Below, one piece after another: positions 60,258 through 64,000 of a DNA stretch of 64,000 nucleotides. The stretch lies in NCBI RefSeq assembly GCF_003710815.1, contig NZ_RHHP01000016.1:1-64000 (forward strand), read 5' to 3'. Under the pieces are notes generated by a model. The model made no database searches. It saw nothing but the letters and a program-made list of their open reading frames with translations, and was not told the origin of the DNA. Within the stretch, counting starts at the first letter, position 1. Each line of letters begins with the position of its first letter. This DNA is from Brevibacillus centrosporus. Its GTDB lineage: Bacteria > Bacillota > Bacilli > Brevibacillales > Brevibacillaceae. The translations under genes were made by a program, and so were the position numbers.

Positions 60258-60580
60258 ACCATCACTCTCCCTTGCCCGTTCATTGTCTGTACTACCATTA
60301 TACCACCGGAACGTTTTTCAGACACTCCTGCACAAAGCCTCCTTTCCGTCATATTCCTATTAATAATATAGTATTCAAACCTTGTTAGAAACGTATGTTC
60401 CGTTTCATTTCAGGGTGAAGGGCTACTGAGAGGAATGAACGGCTGCTGACTGCAGTTTTTATAGTTTGCAGCGAGAGGACGATGGGAAGGTTACTTGGAG
60501 GTAATGAGGATTGGTGTTTCACCGGATGGGCAGTAGTCTTTTTCAGTGAGTTTCTTGAGTGTTTTTCAGCGAGTCCAGAC
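60258..60580. other. Intergenic gap, no gene supported
   Basis: About 320 bp between the Rpn gene and the terminator of the repeat protein gene. Short AT-rich upstream region of the Rpn gene; a few poor direct repeats (CTGAAAAA, ACTC). Nothing else seen. Confidence 0.4.
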
Positions 60581-60613
60581 AAAAAAATAGAGCCTACCAC
60601 TTGGGTAGACTCA
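60581..60613 (-). terminator. Terminator after the repeat surface protein
   Basis: Stem GAGTCTACC / GGTAGGCTC, then TATTTTTTT on the minus strand. Confidence 0.85.
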
Positions 60614-60641
60614 CTGCATTTGATTTCAGGTCAACCAGCTG

Positions 60642-63530
60642 CTAAAAGAAGTCGTTACTGTCAGCTCCGCCTGTTGTAATCGTGATGTTGGCTTTTTTCG
60701 CGACAATTTTAAACGTACTTGCACTTTCCTTTACTGCTGTTGCTAGTACACCTGCTGATGTCAATTCATCATTGATGGTATCGACCAAGTCGTCCATCCC
60801 GTCGAGTTTCCACTCTAGGTTGATCGTTGCTGTTTTTGTCCCGTCACTAATGGTAAAGGTACGGTTTTGGCTGGTGTCTGTATCGCTGCCAGTAGCCGTG
60901 TTCGTATCAAAGAATTCGTCCCAATCAGAACCACCGACCGTGATCACATTACTTGACCCTGTCTGGAAGCGTGTAACGGAAAAGGTATCGTCAAATCCTA
61001 TGCCAGCCATGGTTCGTTGTCCCAGATCAATGTGATGGTCGTTATAATACTGCTGGATGAAACTGTCCACTGCTGATCCGACCACCTGTCCAGTCGTAAA
61101 GCCATTCAACGGAATGTTCCAGGTGAGATCCACGTCGATGGTGATGTTCCCGTCACTCACGGTGAAGTGTTTGGGATTGCTCGCGAAGTCGGTACTAGTG
61201 ATTGGCTTGCTGGTTATCCGCGCCTGACCAGCGTAGATCGTAGAAAAATCAAACTGAGTGATATCCTTGCTCACTACCTCCTGGAACACCAGCTCGTCTG
61301 TTGCTGTCTTGAGAAGAGCAACCTTGGCATCAAGAGCGGACTGCGCCTCGTTGATCGCCGTTGTCATCGATTGAAGGTCCGCCAAAGTAGCTATAGATTG
61401 ATCGATAGCTTCTGCTTCGGTTTTTGCCTGCTGCAGGTTGGCGATCGCGGATGTGACATCGGTATAGGCAGTCTCGGAGGTATCTCCCCCTTTATCCGTA
61501 TAAGCCGTTTGCGCTTGCTGCGCTTCCGTTACGTCTACCGAAGCAATGGCGGCATTCAAGTCATTTTTAGCATCAAGAAGCGCCTGTTTCAAATCGTCTG
61601 TTGCTGCTTCCAATGATGTGACTTTACCGTTCAACAAGTTTTGGGCTTGCTGGATTGCTTGTGTGGCAGCCTGAATATCTGCTAGCACAGAAGTGCTGTC
61701 AGCCAACACGGCTTGACCCGCCGCCTTTGCATTGCTCAGGTTACCAATCGCTGTCTCTACATCAGTATAAACCGCTAAGCTGGTATCCCCCTGAACAGCC
61801 TCGTAGTCATCCAGCGCTGCTTGGGCAGCTGAAACGTCTGCGGATGCGATCGCATTGCTCAGCGCAGCCTTACCCTGTGCCAAGTCTTGAAGCACCTGAG
61901 TAGCTTCATCTAGTAATGTTTTCTTGCTAGTCAATACCGTTTGGGCATTCGTGATGGCTGTGGTAGCCGCTTGTAATTCTGCAAGGGTGGACGTACTCGT
62001 ACCCAAAATCGTTTGCCCGTTTGCCTTGGCTCTGTTCAGGTTTTGAACCGCCGCCTCTACATCCGTGTAGACCGTCGCACCCTGGCTACCACTTGCTCCG
62101 ATGTAAGCTGCTTTGGAAGTTTCGACAGCATCTATTGTTGTGGTTGCAGCTATAATCGCATCATCCAAAGAATCTTTGGCATTGTTCAGCAGTTGCTCTG
62201 CAGCTTGTGTGGCTGTATCCAACAAGGCAACTTTCCCGTTAAGCTCTGTTTGGGCTTGCGAGATCGCTTGCGTGGCAGCTTGGACGTCAGCGAGTACAGA
62301 AGAACTGCTTAACAACCCTTCACCCGATGACTTTTTGCTGTTCAAGTCTTGAATGGCCGCTTCCACATCCGTATAAACCGCCAAACTGGTATCTCCTTGG
62401 GCAGACACGTAGTTTGCCAGCGATGTTTGAGCAGTGGATACGTTTACGGAAGCGATCGTATTGCTCAGCGCTGTCTTCGCTTGTGCCAACTCAATCAAAG
62501 CCTGGGTAGCTGCCTCAAGCAGCGTTTTCTTGTTCGTGAGCGTGGTTTGCGCATCGGTGATAGCCGTAGTCGCAGCTTGCACTTGTTGCAATGTAGAAGT
62601 ACCTGAATCCAACACCGATTTCCCTGCTGCCTTTTTGCTGTTCAGGTCTTGAATAGCCGCTTCCACATCTGTATAAACCGCCATACCAATATCGCCTTTG
62701 GCTGACTCGAAGTCATCCAGCGCAGTTTGGGCGGGTGATACATCTACGGCTGCAATCTCATCGCTTAGTGCTGTCTTCGCAAGTGCCAACGCCGCGGCAT
62801 AGTCCTTGAGTGCCTGTGTAGCGATATCCAACTGTGTCACCTTAGACTGCAAAGTACCTTGAGCTGCTGACAGAGCATTCTTGGCTGTTCCCAACTCTGA
62901 CAAGGTAGCGGTTCCTTTATTCAACAGGTTTTGTGCGGCCGTTTTCGCCCCAGTTAGCGCAGTGATCGCTTGCGTCACATCTGTGTATACGGAAACTTTC
63001 AAATCGCCACCCTCGGTTTGATAGTTGGATTGAGCGGTGGTTGCAACGGTGATATCCGCATTCAAAATCGCTGTTTGCAGGGCTTGTCTCGCACTGTCTA
63101 TTCCTGAACCATCTAACGTCACCTGCCCTACCGGAACTCCCGGGGCCGGTTGAATTTGGCTGACACCATCTGCGCCGAGTACTTGTCCCACGTTGGTATT
63201 CCCCACGGTGACAATGCCAGTGCTTACTCCCCCTAGGTCTATCGGTAAATTGAGCAGTGCGGGAATCAGCGTAAAGCCAGCCTGTGAAAACGCATTTCCT
63301 TGGGCTGTCGGATCAGGATTAATGGTGAAAGGCTGTCTCACGGTTACATTCCCTGAGATCGTCGTGCCGCCCTGCACATTGAGTGTAGTAGGAGCGTTTA
63401 TTTGCATGCCGCCGTTTAGTTGTGAAGTTCCACTAATGGTCACTGACGCATGTGCCGAAGCGAAAGGCGAAGCAACGAGTACTGCCAGCAAGCTCCACGA
63501 GATTTTCTGTTGGAAAGAGAATCGTTTCAT
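60642..63530 (-). CDS. Large secreted repeat protein
   Basis: 962 residues with a signal peptide (to about residue 28, ASAHA). A short N-terminal beta part (VTISGTSQLNGG, TTLNVQGGTTISGNVTV) is followed by six repeats of about 90 residues, each with YTDVxxAIxxLxxAK and a following TLAxxQAATxAIxxAQxxLxxK coiled helix; this is the FIVAR/helical-bundle type of surface repeat. Two beta domains (FTVSDGNITIDVDLTWNIPL; TFTISDGTKTATINLEWKL) end the protein. No anchor (LPXTG or SLH) is visible. It probably forms an extracellular fibre or adhesin. The next gene upstream encodes a similar beta-helix end. Confidence 0.8.
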   Translation of the reverse strand: MKRFSFQQKISWSLLAVLVASPFASAHASVTISGTSQLNGGMQINAPTTLNVQGGTTISGNVTVRQPFTINPDPTAQGNAFSQAGFTLIPALLNLPIDLGGVSTGIVTVGNTNVGQVLGADGVSQIQPAPGVPVGQVTLDGSGIDSARQALQTAILNADITVATTAQSNYQTEGGDLKVSVYTDVTQAITALTGAKTAAQNLLNKGTATLSELGTAKNALSAAQGTLQSKVTQLDIATQALKDYAAALALAKTALSDEIAAVDVSPAQTALDDFESAKGDIGMAVYTDVEAAIQDLNSKKAAGKSVLDSGTSTLQQVQAATTAITDAQTTLTNKKTLLEAATQALIELAQAKTALSNTIASVNVSTAQTSLANYVSAQGDTSLAVYTDVEAAIQDLNSKKSSGEGLLSSSSVLADVQAATQAISQAQTELNGKVALLDTATQAAEQLLNNAKDSLDDAIIAATTTIDAVETSKAAYIGASGSQGATVYTDVEAAVQNLNRAKANGQTILGTSTSTLAELQAATTAITNAQTVLTSKKTLLDEATQVLQDLAQGKAALSNAIASADVSAAQAALDDYEAVQGDTSLAVYTDVETAIGNLSNAKAAGQAVLADSTSVLADIQAATQAIQQAQNLLNGKVTSLEAATDDLKQALLDAKNDLNAAIASVDVTEAQQAQTAYTDKGGDTSETAYTDVTSAIANLQQAKTEAEAIDQSIATLADLQSMTTAINEAQSALDAKVALLKTATDELVFQEVVSKDITQFDFSTIYAGQARITSKPITSTDFASNPKHFTVSDGNITIDVDLTWNIPLNGFTTGQVVGSAVDSFIQQYYNDHHIDLGQRTMAGIGFDDTFSVTRFQTGSSNVITVGGSDWDEFFDTNTATGSDTDTSQNRTFTISDGTKTATINLEWKLDGMDDLVDTINDELTSAGVLATAVKESASTFKIVAKKANITITTGGADSNDFF

Positions 63531-63560
63531 TCTTTATCACCTCGATACTTTTAAAGTGGA

Positions 63561-63788
63561 TTACTGGAAGATCGTTGTCCCATCAACGGTTACATTGTCC
63601 AATGTGATGGTGTTCGCCGCTTTGATCGTCAGATTTCCCCGAATGCGGCTGTTTTGCAGAGTAAAGTTGTCTGCAGTAATGGTTACGCTTCGATTGATTG
63701 TCTGATTGGCAATGGTTCTTCCATTGTAGGAAGTTCCATATGTAAGTGGTCCTGGTGCTGGTGTCGATGATCCGTCCTTGCTATTCCT
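63561..63788 (-). pseudogene. 3' end of a surface-protein gene, cut by a group II intron-like element
   Basis: About 75 codons with no start: Ser/Pro linker (DGSSTPAPGPLTYGTSYNGR) then beta-helix strands SVTITADNFTLQNSRI, RGNLTIKAANTITLDNVTVDG and a stop at 63561. The same strand pattern opens the adjacent repeat protein, so these may be related secreted genes. Upstream, the frame is closed within the intron-like sequence. It could be an intact exon if the intron splices. Confidence 0.5.
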
Positions 63789-63865
63789 GCCTAACCACTT
63801 TCTACAGAAAGCAGTTTTCGGTCAGGCCTACACCGTGCGGGCGACTTTCATCGCACACGGCGTTC
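63789..63865 (-). ncRNA. Group II intron domains V and VI (class C-like), 3' end
   Basis: Minus strand 63865-63830 reads GAACGCCGTGTGCG, ATGAAAGTCG, CCCGCACGGTGT: a 5-bp-plus stem with the GAAA tetraloop and two-base bulge of domain V, with the CGC triad found in class C introns. A second hairpin GCCTGACC / GGTTAGGC (63827-63789) fits domain VI. The expected RT body would lie beyond position 64000; the 135 nt before domain V show no clear RT coding. Confidence 0.6.
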
Positions 63866-64000
63866 CATCAACGAGAATAGAAGATTATGATTAGATTTAC
63901 AATGGGCCTAACCATCTTAGCATGATCACTATGATCATTCATACTAACTTTAGTTATCTATTGTTGATGAAAGACAAATAGGACTGCAGAAACCATTCTT

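Noticed and set aside
60482..60679. 65-codon plus-strand frame after the repeat protein
   Set aside because: Crosses the terminator and the end of the minus-strand gene; no recognisable protein.
60642..63530. Regular DNA repeats that look array-like
   Set aside because: They are codon-level repeats of about 270-290 bp within one open frame, not CRISPR repeats with spacers.

Overview
The window reads as chromosomal DNA of a Gram-positive, motile, spore-forming Firmicute of the Paenibacillaceae, most likely Brevibacillus. The basis is the order of the prfB-secA-hpf block, the complete late flagellar/competence cluster (degS-degU-comFA-comFC-yvyF-flgM-flgN-flgK-flgL-fliW-csrA-hag-fliD-fliS), strong GGAGG ribosome binding sites, frequent TTG/GTG starts, an S-layer (SLH) protease and S-layer assembly (SLAP) proteins. 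No rRNA, tRNA or CRISPR array was seen. Nearly all genes lie on the minus strand; the clear plus-strand genes are an HD-GYP gene, a class I glutamine amidotransferase-like gene and an ArgR-like gene.

Layout. 1-740: a sigma-D-type promoter, two tandem c-di-GMP-II-like riboswitch aptamers, a 25-codon signal-like peptide gene, a hairpin and a DUF5317 membrane gene (cut by the window edge). 783-9320: arginine cluster argC-argB-argD / carA-carB-argF with ARG-box promoters before argC and carA; argJ is absent. 9497-15543: cccB, a YciI-like gene, prfB with its +1 frameshift, an unknown gene, secA without the usual zinc tail, hpf. 15755-20607: HD-GYP phosphodiesterase, cold-shock gene, an amino-acid ABC permease and binding protein without an ATPase, a cluster of five DnaA-box-like sites, motA-motB. 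20764-35869: flagellar filament, hook-junction, CsrA/FliW, competence and DegS/DegU genes. 36365-37858: metK under a SAM-I riboswitch. 37866-46837: cell-surface section with two subtilases, a small secreted protein, three tandem SLAP paralogues and a candidate small RNA. 47166-48790: amidotransferase-like gene, IS256 scar, frameshifted spo0E-like gene, tiny zinc-ribbon gene.

48813-60257 is an accessory island. A module (tyrosine recombinase, about 70-aa unknown protein, 60-bp palindromic element, Rpn-type nuclease/transposase) occurs twice in the same orientation, about 9.3 kb apart, flanking plasmid-like cargo: UPF0175/DUF3368 toxin-antitoxin, two ribbon-helix-helix-like proteins, a third recombinase, an OB-fold-like gene (frameshifted), an ArgR-like regulator with a long structured leader, DUF960, radC (frameshifted) and very small ORFs. 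A family of 45-55 bp hairpin repeats is scattered through its intergenic gaps. 60642-64000: a large secreted protein with six repeats, the 3' part of another surface-protein gene, and domain V/VI of a class C-like group II intron at the edge.

The genes tie together several layers of lifestyle control: c-di-GMP (riboswitches, HD-GYP), sigma-D/FlgM and CsrA/FliW for flagella, DegS/DegU for motility versus exoenzymes and competence, and surface-layer biogenesis. All functional calls come from reading motifs and context; no database search was run.
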